Below, piece after piece: positions 10,301 through 18,900 of a DNA stretch of 64,000 bases (the first letter of the stretch is position 1; the number at the start of each line of letters is the position of its first letter). The notes under the pieces were generated by a model. That model was not told where the DNA came from, searched no databases, and saw only the letters and a list, made by a program, of their open reading frames with translations. Position numbers and translations under genes: made by a program. Source of the DNA: Alentia gelatinosa. Taxonomy: Eukaryota; Annelida; Polychaeta; Phyllodocida; Polynoidae. Location of the stretch: contig OX465580.1 of the NCBI GenBank assembly GCA_950022655.1, positions 2,465,122-2,529,121 of the forward strand. The letters are read 5' to 3'.

Positions 10301-12913
10301 TCTTCGTATTTGGTACGATTATAGGTCATATGTATGCCTAACTCGTGTTAAAATGTCATCGCTTAATTCGTATGGGAAGCACAGGAAATCCTATATATAC
10401 GCACAGTGAGGTTTTATAGAACCTAAGACAGTTCTATACTTGAGACACTTTTAGCGGCGATCGTCCGTGCCACACTACGACACCATCTATAGGACACCGG
10501 CCATCTTTTGTCGTCCAAAAAGGTCGTAGATCGGCTGTACGATCGTAGGCCTGCGACACTCACAAATGTCGTGACTAAAAAACAGGGCCCTGTTTTTTAG
10601 TCAAGACAGTCTTAGGCTGAGATCTGCCAAGATATCTTAGTGAATCTAAGACATTTTTTCAAGACAAAAAATGGCCGCCGTCCTATGGACGAGGTCTTGG
10701 TGCGCCACGGTAGATCTTGAGGGTGTGGTTGTGTGTGTGGGTGTGGTGTGGGTTTGGACTGTTGAGTGCGGACTATTGAGTGTGGACTGCTGAGTGCGGA
10801 CTGGTGGCAGAGGACTGTTGAGTGACAAGAGCATCTTGTTTTCTTGTTCTCATGTGGTCACATGGCCATAAGATACCTTTAAGACACCTCTAGGACATGT
10901 CCAACCTTGTCTTGGGCTGAGACCGTTTTGGAGCCAATTTGAGCTAAGATAGCCTAAGATATCTCAAGATAATCTTGACTAAAAGACACCTATGATGCCC
11001 CTAAGACGTCTCAGCCCAAGATATATCAAAGATCCTCTAAGATATCTTGTCTATAGCATACTTTGGTCTTAAGACGGTCTTAGCCAAAGATTATCTTGAC
11101 TAAAAAACAAGGCCCAGTATGCCAATATATCAACTAACCTACTTAGCAACCCCCCCCCCCCCCCCCCCACATCAACCTACCCATCTTGCTGGCTACCCAC
11201 CCAACAACACTGCTGTTACATATAAATACACACATACCCTACACACACACATACATCTACACACACTTATACAAGGTATTTTAATTGAAATTGTGTATGC
11301 ATGCGTATGGAAAATCCAGTCTTCAACCCCCCCTCCCCCCTGTATGCTTTTGTATGCATTTAGTCTAACCCCTTAACCTCCCTTGCTGCATACATACTTT
11401 ATGGATGGCCCCTTCCTAATTATGCTAACTTTCTTATTACAACTACTATTAGAATATCTCCAAGCACAACCATCTCTATTAAAACTAGAATCACTACTTA
11501 TGTACATAATTCCTAACCGACATTTTTCACAACCCCCACCATTAGCACCAAACAAACTCCTTTCACTTAATTACCCATGCAATCTTTCCCTTGTCTGTAT
11601 AATCCCTACTAAATCATCATGAACCAAACGATCTGCCGTATTACAAAGTAAAAATACAATGGTATTGAAAAGCATAGTGAAAAATATACATAAAGTTTGC
11701 CATGCCAGCTGTGTGTAAACAATGTCAATAGGAAGTGGTGATGTGAATGTACCGGTATTGATTCCCGGTGATAACTGAACTCTTTTCTACTGTTTCCGTC
11801 ACATGTGCAACTCTATTTAAAATTAAACCACAAAATACTCCCCAAAGCGCTTAGAATTAAGGATATTTTAAAAACTGGCAGCCAGATTTTTTTTATTTTA
11901 AATATATATATAAATACGCTGCCACAGCGCAGAATCTCTGCTTGGAGAGTGCTAACATTAGACAAAAAATTGGTCAAGTTAAATTCAGCTACAGGCATGG
12001 TAGGTTCTATTCCTTTCAATTTCGGTTAATATGGGTAATAACCATACTTTTGCATCCTCTATTCGAAAATTCACTCAGATAGGTTCCAAAAGGCTTCCTA
12101 GCGGTATAACAGAGCCGCTTCGCACACTTTGAAATGTCTTGACGTTCTATTTTCGCGGCGTTTTTACCATGAACTACACTAGTTCCCAAGGCAAATTGTC
12201 CAATATGCATCTAACAGAATTCAGAGACCTTTGATTAGCATATGATATAATACCTGCTGCTTGTTGACATCAGAGGTACACATTAATCTGAGCTATAAGA
12301 AGTTGTATTTATACTCTGTTTCAGCAAGTCGAAGGAGGTCTACATTGTTGGGGAGACACGTTGGGCAGAGGTGGAGAGCGTCGGATTGATGGTCGCGATC
12401 ACAGCCTCAAGCCCTGCGGACTGTCTGGAGGCTTTCATGAAGCATCGCGAAATACACAGCAATGAGCTTTGTGAGATTTACATTTTAATTCCTCACTATC
12501 CATGGTTACAACTGACAGACACTATGTGGACGGAGCAGATCTGGACCGAGCTGCTGACACAGACGAGGAGACTGTGCCGCGGGTTATCAGAGTGTGTCAT
12601 CCGTCTGCCCCGTGATAGCCCGCTGACAGGCCTGCTGACATGTCGCTACTCCCCGGACTTTATCCCGGAATTAGGGTTCAGTGTCGGGGGAGGGAGAGCA
12701 CCCTTAGAGGAGGTAGAGCGCGCTGTGAATAGCCGTGCAGCATCATGGCTAAGATTATATTTCACTCGTATCATAGTGCCTGGTGGTGTGGAGCAGGGCC
12801 TACTACAGCAAAGGAGAGATAAGTTGCGTGAGACAGGAATTGTAGATTACCCCATATGGGTTACAGAGTCAGGAGAGAAGTATGTCTGGTCCGATGAATC
12901 TGACTCAGTCTGA
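1124..12913 (+). CDS. NLR-type protein: CARD + NACHT + unrecognised C-terminal domain (5 exons, 871 aa)
   Basis: Probable cytosolic innate-immune receptor or scaffold of the STAND ATPase class. Join: 1124-1321, 1669-1915, 2329-2464, 2805-4250, 12325-12913 (198+247+136+1446+589 = 2616 nt, stop TGA at 12911-12913). Every junction is GT-AG and the frame closes. Residues about 20-115 read as a death-fold, best a CARD, split between exons 1 and 2. Residues about 220-400 are a NACHT domain with Walker A GLPGSGKT (227-234) and Walker B ILIDAIDE (306-313). A winged-helix signature FSHEMIFEYF follows. No leucine-rich repeats occur. Instead the last 196 residues, in one GC-richer exon after an 8-kb intron, form an unknown domain. 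The start ATG at 1124 has A at -3 and G at +4; an in-frame ATG at 1100 is the alternative. CARD-NACHT proteins oligomerise on nucleotide binding and recruit CARD partners. The ligand is unknown, and membership in a named NLR subfamily is not claimed. Confidence 0.85.
1669..1915 (+). CDS. NLR gene exon 2 (aa 67-149), rest of CARD
   Basis: Acceptor CTTTTTTGCAG at 1668. The exon opens HGVPNWEAVERLLDFIEKG, typical of CARD helices 4-5. It then has a linker with an internal repeat (VYTKET ... LCTKET). Donor CAGAG|GTAACC, phase 1. An earlier donor-like GT at about 1799 would remove the linker. Confidence 0.75.
2329..2464 (+). CDS. NLR gene exon 3 (aa 149-194), pre-NACHT linker
   Basis: Acceptor TTTTTCAG at 2328, donor AAAAA|GTAAGT. 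Encodes a basic helix (EHSKRNMERLMRRP) and a short segment ending QAQRKDNKK just before the NACHT exon. Phase 1 in, phase 2 out, matching both neighbours. Confidence 0.75.
2805..4250 (+). CDS. NLR gene exon 4 (aa 194-676), NACHT ATPase and helical domains
   Basis: The largest exon. Acceptor CTCCTTCAG at 2804, donor AAAGG|GTAAGA at 4251. In order: Walker A at about 2902-2925, Walker B at about 3139-3162, a sensor-like VLVSARTN at about 3238, winged-helix FSHEMIFEYF at about 3756, then helical sequence with no LRR consensus. The frame runs only 4 nt past the donor before a stop, so a truncated isoform ending inside the intron is also possible. Codon use is AT-rich, unlike exon 5. Confidence 0.9.
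4309..4340 (+). other. G-rich run, possible G-quadruplex
   Basis: Several G-runs of three to six separated by one to four bases, 60 bp downstream of the NACHT-exon donor and on the sense strand of the pre-mRNA. Confidence 0.45.
4440..4890. repeat. Diverged tandem duplication, about 205-bp unit
   Basis: Two units share GCTGGGGGTTTCT, TTGGCAGATTTT, TTCATTTTCAGA and AAACTATTTCATCA in the same order. A third start (TATGCACCTAAATAGAAC, 4841) matches the first (4439). Old and non-coding. Confidence 0.75.
5318..5925. repeat. 42-bp minisatellite, about 14 copies
   Basis: The unit holds TGACAACCCTCACCAAGACT then CCCCACCTGTTCTGTTATAC. The 42-bp period is 14 codons, so both strands stay open for long stretches. 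The resulting LYPDNPHQDSPPVL repeat is not evidence of a gene. Confidence 0.95.
6312..6551. mobile_element. Small inverted-repeat element (MITE), 240 bp
   Basis: The left end CATAGACCGCATTAATGTGA is answered by an imperfect inverse copy ending GACTAATGCGGTCTATG. A second inner pair (GGTACCAAACATTGG, GTTTGGCACCAAAA) also faces inward. No coding capacity. Confidence 0.65.
6935..6991. repeat. Near-perfect hairpin, 23-bp arms
   Basis: Arms at 6935-6957 and 6969-6991 (TGGCGCCACTGTGTATTGTA and its complement) enclose an 11-base loop. It may be the core of a larger foldback element whose ends could be AAGGAACCA (6919) and TGGTTCCTT (7307), but those ends are weak. Confidence 0.7.
7330..7733. mobile_element. 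TA-flanked MITE with a second MITE nested at about 7525-7686
   Basis: The outer ends are inverted (CCGTAAATGCCCGCTTA on the left, TATAATCGGGGGTTTATGG on the right) with TA on both sides, as for mariner-type insertions. Inside, AGGGGTCATCCATAAAGT (7526) and ACTTATGGATAGCCCC (7670) are inverted ends of another element. Its right part contains a long C-run (about 7631-7650). Confidence 0.65.
7740..8528. other. AT-rich intron sequence, no feature seen
   Basis: No exon, repeat array or inverted ends were recognised. Confidence 0.5.
8529..8700. mobile_element. One end of the CCATCCATAAAGT element family
   Basis: AGGGCCATCCATAAAGTATG at 8530 matches the nested element at 7526. An inverse end (CATACTTTATGGATGGCCCC) lies at about 11393-11412. 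The two may be remnants of one element or separate solo ends. A 16-base C-run follows at about 8652. Confidence 0.5.
8845..9262. repeat. Two facing short-unit arrays forming a large inverted repeat
   Basis: The left half (8845-9056) is a 16-bp array of CCACCATACTGCCCCT. A C-run follows, then the right half (9078-9262) repeats the complementary sense (GGGGCAGTATGGTTCAGG) at wider spacing. The halves could pair into an imperfect cruciform. Confidence 0.8.
9297..9334 (+). repeat. Short telomere-like TTAGGG tract
   Basis: Degenerate run with three exact TTAGGG words mixed with ATAGGG and ACAGGG. Too short and impure to show a chromosome-end origin. Confidence 0.6.
9380..9765. repeat. 40-bp minisatellite (to about 9640), then C/T-rich repeat
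   Basis: ATGGTTTTCTC recurs at 9392, 9432 (ATGG), 9472, 9512 (ATAG) and 9552. Alternate units are more alike, so it is an 80-bp dimer pattern. Imperfect CCAACCTCCCTATCC-type units follow to about 9765. Confidence 0.8.
9781..10591. mobile_element. Foldback element A, ends TGGGCCCTGTTTTTTAGTCA
   Basis: The terminal repeat continues as CACGAC on the left and is exactly inverted at 10568-10590. The two halves pair over long stretches. For example GATTGCTATCACGAAATTC (about 10250) answers GAATTTCGTCATAGCAAT (about 10130). Arms are about 390 bp around a short centre. No protein is encoded. Confidence 0.8.
10584..11116. mobile_element. Foldback element B, abutting element A
   Basis: Same outer bases as A (GGGCCCTGTTTTTTAGTCA), but the next word is AAGAC rather than ACGAC, and this is inverted at the right end (GATTATCTTGACTAAAAAAC). 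A and B share one GGGCCC junction. The interior includes a GTGTGG-rich run at 10720-10760. Confidence 0.75.
11117..12324. other. End of the last NLR intron: homopolymer, CA-rich tract, element end
   Basis: A C-run of about 20 lies at 11150, a CA/TA-rich tract at 11220-11280, and an inverse CCATCCATAAAGT-type element end at 11393-11412. The remainder to 12324 is plain intron. Confidence 0.5.
12325..12913 (+). CDS. NLR gene exon 5 (aa 676-871), unknown C-terminal domain
   Basis: Acceptor CTCTGTTTCAG at 12324 joins in phase 2 to exon 4. The start alternates beta-like and helical segments (EVYIVGETRW, GLMVAITASS, CEIYILIPHYPW) and the end is acidic (WSDESDSV). I do not recognise the fold. That it belongs to this gene rests on phase agreement, strand and the lack of its own start in the best frame position. 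RNA evidence would settle it. Confidence 0.65.
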
Positions 12914-12972
12914 GAGTATGTCTCATCTGATGAATCTGACTCAGAGTGTGTCTCGTCTGAAAAATCTGACTA
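12914..12972 (+). other. In-frame coding-like tail after the NLR stop
   Basis: After TGA (12911-12913) the same frame stays open for 19 codons and ends in TAG. It repeats the acidic motif just before the stop (SSDESDSECVSS against WSDESDSV). The stop looks like a six-base insertion (GTCTGA) between repeat units. Confidence 0.55.
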
Positions 12973-13070
12973 GAAGAAATCTAGACTTGGAAGAAATATT
13001 GCAGAAAAGGACAAAGTCTGTATAGATTCAAAAATCATGTAAAACCAAGTGGCGTAGCCTACTTCTAGAA

Positions 13071-13215
13071 TTTATCTCACCCCTGCAATCTTTCTCCCAT
13101 AGACTTACCATTGGGAACTTGTATGCAACCCTCATCACCAAACTCGGTGGCCAAGGTAGGTTTGGTGATAATTGTGACAAATCTTGTGTATGTTGTGGGG
13201 ATTTGATCAGTGGAT
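13071..13215 (+). mobile_element. Tag-module element, copy at 13.1 kb (module only)
   Basis: Starts TTTATCTCACCCCTGC, then CCCATAGACTTACCATTGGG, the fixed module of the family seen at 18.6, 22.6, 27.5 and 48.1 kb. Its copy-specific word is ATCACCAAAC, answered by GTTTGGTGAT. The long palindrome is missing. Confidence 0.6.
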
Positions 13216-13854
13216 AACTCAGAAGCAGTCTACATTTGAAGTTCGCCAGCTGTGACTTGTTTATTATGATAGTATCCCAGATACACTGAAGGGGGCGCCC
13301 TGGTGCTGGATAACGTTTTAGAGGCGATCCCGCCACTACACAACAATAATGTTGGCCATTAATCTTAGTTCTGTATTCTGATTGGTCAGGAAATGTTCTT
13401 AAAAAAATGGGAGCTAGACTAGGCTAGAGAGTCTAGTTGAAAACGTAAATATGTGAATTAGACCAGGCACCCACCAACGCCGATGCGAGCTGATACAAAA
13501 TGACCATATCGTAACCACATAATCAGACAATATGACAAGTTATATCCATCGCCTTCTCCGTTTTTGCCATATCATGCGTAGTAGGCCTATGTTTGGGCAG
13601 AATAGTGACATGTCTAGCCTTGTCAGTAAAAGTGACTGTTTTAGTGATCGTTTTCAGAAAAATCACTAGTGATGATCATGACTATGCAACGCAACATAGT
13701 CGCTCTCAATCGGTCACACCTCTGATTGACCACTGTTCAGTTATCATCACGACTATGAAACGTGATGTGCTTGAAATGTTCACTATTAGCGATTGTCACG
13801 ACTATAAAACACCACCCTGGTTTACTTTTTGTACCGCCCCCTCCTATCTGTATA
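13216..13854. other. Intergenic, no gene seen
   Basis: Contains one early fragment resembling the following 116-bp repeat (TCTGATTGGTCAGG at 13376) and short inverted words. No splice-flanked open frame was recognised. Confidence 0.5.
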
Positions 13855-14935
13855 TAAATGGATGATTTATATGTGAATGAAATTCCGTATTCTGATTGGT
13901 CAGTTAGTGGGCCAATGACTGTGCAGTGGGGCCAGGCTTACTGTTTGTACTGCCACCTCCTATCTGTATATTTATAAGTGGATGATTTATATGGGAATGA
14001 AATTCTGTATTCTGATTGGTCAGTTAGTGAGCCAATGACTGTGCAGTAGGGCCAGGTTTACTGTTTGTACCGCCCCCTCCTATCTGTATATAAATGGATG
14101 ATTTATATGGGAATGAAATTCTGTATTTTGATTGGTCAGTTAGTGAGCCAATGACTGTGCAGTAGGGCCAGGATTACTGTTTGTACCGCCCCCTCCTATC
14201 TGTATATAAGTGGAGGATTTATATGTGAAAGAAATTCTGTATTTTGATTGGTCAGTTAGTGAGCCAATGACTGTGCAGTAGGGCCAGGTTTACTGTTTGT
14301 ACCGCCCCCTCCTATCTGTATACAAGTGGAGGATTTATATGTGAATGAAATTCTGTATTCTGATTGGTCAGTTAGTGAACCAATGACTGCGCAGTAGGGC
14401 CAGGTTTACTGTTTGTACCGCCCCCTCCTATCTGTATATAAATGGATGATTTATATGGGAATGAAATTCTGTATTTTGATTGGTCAGTTAGTGAGCCAAT
14501 GACTGTGCAGTAGGGCCAGGTTTACTGTTTGTACCACCCCCTCCTATCTGTATATAAATGGATGATTTATATGGGAATGAAATTCTGTATTTTGATTGGT
14601 CAGTTAGTGAGCCAATGACTGTGCAGTAGGGCCAGGTTTACTGTTTGTACCGCCCCCTCCTATCTGTATATAAGTGGAGGATTTATATGGGAATGAAATT
14701 CTGTATTCTGATTGGTCAGTTAGTGAACCAATGACTGCGCAGTAGGGCCAGGTTTACTGTTTGTACCGCCCCCTCCTATCTGTATATAAATGGATGATTT
14801 ATATGGGAATGAAATTCTGTATTCTGATTGGTCAGTTAGTGAGCCAATGACTGTGCAGTAGGGTCAGGTTTACTGTTTGTACCGCCCCCTCCTATCTGTA
14901 TACAAGTGGAGGATTTATATGTGAATGAAACATTC
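13855..14935. repeat. 116-bp satellite-like array, 9 copies
   Basis: The phrase TGATTGGTCAGTTAGTG recurs at 116-bp steps (one step of 120). Each unit holds TATATAAATGG or TATATAAGTGG plus facing ATTGG and CCAAT words, so each looks superficially like a small promoter. It lies between the 3' ends of the NLR gene and DNAJB13. Confidence 0.95.
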
Positions 14936-15720
14936 TGTTCTAGACCTTGAAACTATACCTCAAGTGTTCTAGTTGATTTCCTAGTTCTGAACAAGGCTAT
15001 TATAGCCCCAGGACTTTATAATACATTTAATGCTGCTTGTGTTGTCCATGATATCATTATAGATAACCAATAACTGACATAAGTCTCCTTAAGATTGTAC
15101 AGGAGCAAAATGTAAGACCAACATCACTGCCGAATTGTGTTTAAGGTAAAAAAAGATGGATTCAATTATAGAAATACATGACGGATATTCAACTGTTACA
15201 AAAATGTATAAGATACATTCATGTTTGGCAATGGATTGGTCAGATGTTTCTCAATAAACAAGACAGAGATTTTGAACAATAAATAAAACAAATCTAAACA
15301 AATTTTTGGTATTGTTGTCAAGTGGACCTGAACTTCAGGAGGGATTTCAAATCCCTATAGAAATAACTTTCAATAAATCAGATTCTGTTTATTTGTAAAG
15401 GGTTTATTTCCTATACTCATCAATATTTACACATAACAAAATAAATGACATTCATCTCCATTTCCATCACCAGTTTTGTAAATATTTACAGTTAAAATGT
15501 AAACAACAAAAATCATCAGAGACTCCACAAAAAATACATTTTCATTTAATACCCATCGTGGGTACCTTTACAGTATTCTCCTCCAATATTGATTAATTCT
15601 ATGGTTATAAATAAAATTTTATGAAATGGATGTTTTTCTTGAGTAAATAAACTGAACATAACAGGGTTCCATGCCAAGAAATCCCTTTAAATACAGTAGC
15701 AATAGACTTGGATAAATAGC
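14936..15720. other. AT-rich intergenic DNA, nothing recognised
   Basis: No open frame, array or element end stands out. Confidence 0.5.
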
Positions 15721-15726
15721 TTTATT
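15721..15726 (-). terminator. Candidate polyadenylation signal of DNAJB13
   Basis: AATAAA on the minus strand, about 100 nt past the stop codon. Confidence 0.45.
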
Positions 15727-15825
15727 TGTATATCGATAGATTGATCACAAGTGTTGAGGATGGTTCAGAATATATATAAGTTATAATTTTCCTGGTTTTT
15801 AATTATACTTTCGACTGCAAGTCTC

Positions 15826-15979
15826 CTATTGTAAGAGGGCTCTCCTGATGAGTTCCTTCTTCTCAGGAGAGAGCGAAACGGGGAATTCCATGTCGAACTC
15901 AATGACCAGGTCTCCTTTCTTCTCGGGGGTGTTGGTGATGGGCATTCCCTCTCCGGGTACCATTTTGGTGTAGCCAGGC
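15826..15979 (-). CDS. DNAJB13: DNAJB13 exon 7 (aa 267-317), C-terminus
   Basis: Reads [20 protein letters not shown] then [18 protein letters not shown] and stop TAG at 15826-15828. Acceptor CTTCACAG. Confidence 0.93.
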
Positions 15980-18900
15980 CTGTGAAGTAAACATATATAA
16001 AGCTAAAGGTGTAATTCTATTTGAATGAATTTAACGGTGATGTTGTCGCGAGTGGCGCATGAACAGGTGGTTGTATCCTAGTCATGTCAAAATCTTGTAA
16101 GTGGAAAAGCAGTGGAATGGCTACACATGCATTGCGTAGGTAGGCTGACAGCCACCAATGAGAGAAGAGCAGGACGGGAATTTGGGAAGAACATGCCATG
16201 AACATGATTGGTGTGCTCCACTAGACCAGCAAGATGGCATGTAAAGAGCGTTGCGTGGCCGCTGCACACCACCAATTTCAGTTAAAGTATAGAGACCGGG
16301 TTAGTGGAGCAGTTCACATGTCCACCGACAGCGACCACACAGCGATGAACTAGTAAAACCAAATAAATTAGCTTTCATCAGTTACTGACTGGTCACCGGT
16401 CAGTGATCAGCCGGCAGTAACCAGGCTGTGGGTTTGTACATTATACGCATGTTTCGCACACCTATGAGGGGACTGGACGGTTCCAGGACTGGTAGTAAAA
16501 CATGCTCAGAGATGTGGGATGTGTGTATGTAGATTAGTTAATGAGACTGGACAGTGGGGGGCCTGGTAGTAAAACATGCTCAGAGCTGTGGGATGTGTGT
16601 CTATAGCTCAGTTAAGGAGACTAGACAGTGTGGGGACTGGTAGTAAAATATGCTCAGAGCTGTGGGATGTGTGTATATAGATCAGTTAAGGAGACTGGAC
16701 AGTGTGGGGACCGGTAGTAAAACATGCTCAGAGCTGTAGGATGTGTGTATGTAGATCAGTTAAGGAGACTGGACAGTGTGGGGACCGGTGGTAAAACATG
16801 CTCAGAGCGGTGGGATGTGTATATATAGATCAGTTAAGGAGACTGGACAGTGTGGGGGCTGGATCTAGATATATATCATTAAAGGAGATTCACTGAAAGG
16901 AGATTTTCTGAAAATCCTCGAGTTGGCACAAAAGAGGCTATCAGCAATAATGATCAATCAATTAAGTACAAGCATATGATTTGGAAATAACAAAAATTGT
17001 GTATTTCTGGCCTCAGCGGGAAGTAAAATATTTTATTTTGTCAAATCACAGATTCTACAGCATATAAGAATAAGTCTTGGGACATTAGAAAATCTGGGGA
17101 ATTCTCCTGCCTGCAATTGATTAGCAATTAACTGACAAAGTGGTTACTGACTTGACGACGTCATTGATGGGGATGTGCAGCACACGGTCGTCTAGTGTCT
17201 TCACCTCGATGATACACCCAGTGAGAGCTCGGCCCAGCGGCACCCGCGCTGTGTATACAAGGTTAACCCCCTGACGACGGAACCGTGGATGGGACTTGTC
17301 TTTGAGGATGAACACGATATCCGCTGTAACACAACACATACATTGCCTTTACAAGATTATTTTAATGATACATCCTGTGAGAGCTCGGCCCAGGAGCACC
17401 TGCGTTGTGTATACAAGGTTAACCCCCTGACGACAGAACCGTGGATGGGACTTGTCTTTGAGGATGAACACGATATCTGCTGTAACACAACACATACATT
17501 GCATTTATAAGATTATTTTAATGATACATCCCATGAGAGCTTGGCCTCGTGGCACCCATGGTGTATACACATGGTTAACTACGAGACAACAGAACCGTGG
17601 ATGGGACTTGTCTTTGAGGATGAACACGATATCCGCTGTAACACAACACATACATTGCCTTTACAAGATTATTTTAATGATACATCCCATGAGAGCTTGG
17701 CCTCGTGGCACCCATGGTGTATACACATGGTTAACTACGAGACAACAGAACCGTGGATGGGACTTGTCTTTGAGGATGGCCACGATATCCGCAGTAACAC
17801 AACACATGTATCATATATATGGTGACCGGTGAGAGCTTCACTTGGTGAGAGCATCGCCCAGCGGCACCTGCGCTGTCTATCCGAGGTTAACCCCCTGACG
17901 ACAGAACCGTGGATGGGACTTGTCTTTGAGGATGGACAAAATGTTCCCTGTAGCATGCATATATTACATTTACATGAATTCATTTCGATTTTATAAAGCA
18001 TAAGCCTTCTAGTGTTTACCAATTTTTAAAAAGCAAGAGTCCAGTATTTAAGGTCCAGAGAAATACCCAGAATTTCTGAATCCAGTTCATGCCACTTTTG
18101 AACTCTCATATTTTGATAATTTACACACCACCAACAGACAGAAAGTTTTACTAGACCAAAAATACATGAACCAAATATTTAAATGGAATATTAGTGCAAC
18201 CCCAGGCAACAGAGAGCGGAGACGTACCTGGGATGTTGTTGGGGCCCTGGTCGCCCTCCTCGGGGAAGGTGATGCGCGTGCCGGGGCGCCAGCCTTTCTT
18301 CACGCACACTGTGAGGATCTTCTCGCGCGTGCTGGATGTGTGGCCATCTTCGTTCATCACCTGTTAACCAACAGTAAAACCGATCACTACAGATCTCATC
18401 ATCCACTATGTGTCATTGTTATAGTTCAGTCGCATTTTCTCTGACACAATGTTGCATGCCATATTTCAAATATGTTCCATCATTGCCATAGTTTGATTTA
18501 TAAGTTATCCTCATATCCAGTGGACTCCTGCTATTAAATACAGTTATATGTATGACACTTCGAAGAGTCGCTTTATTTAGCATATTTCGAACACCAAGAG
18601 GAGCTGGTATCCTTTATCCTACCCCTAATATAAAATCCCATAGGCTTAACATTGACTTTCCGTATGCGCCCGTATGTCGCATACGGATAAAAAATCGCTC
18701 CTAGGAGCGTACAAAAAATGGACCAGTCAGAGATCAGCAGCTGAAAGTAGTTCCAAGAGCCTTCAGGGCAGCAAGGAGAGCTATATGTTTCGTACTTGTA
18801 CTCCTACTCATACTTTTTGTTATTATCCTCACATAAAAATATCGTTCACAGGGGGTAGGATAAAATCAAAACCTTATTCGTTTTAATCTGGGCTCCCGTA

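Noticed and set aside
17289..17825. Plus-strand open frames repeating an [11 protein letters not shown] motif
   Set aside because: They are the reverse strand of duplicated DNAJB13 exon 6 sequence.
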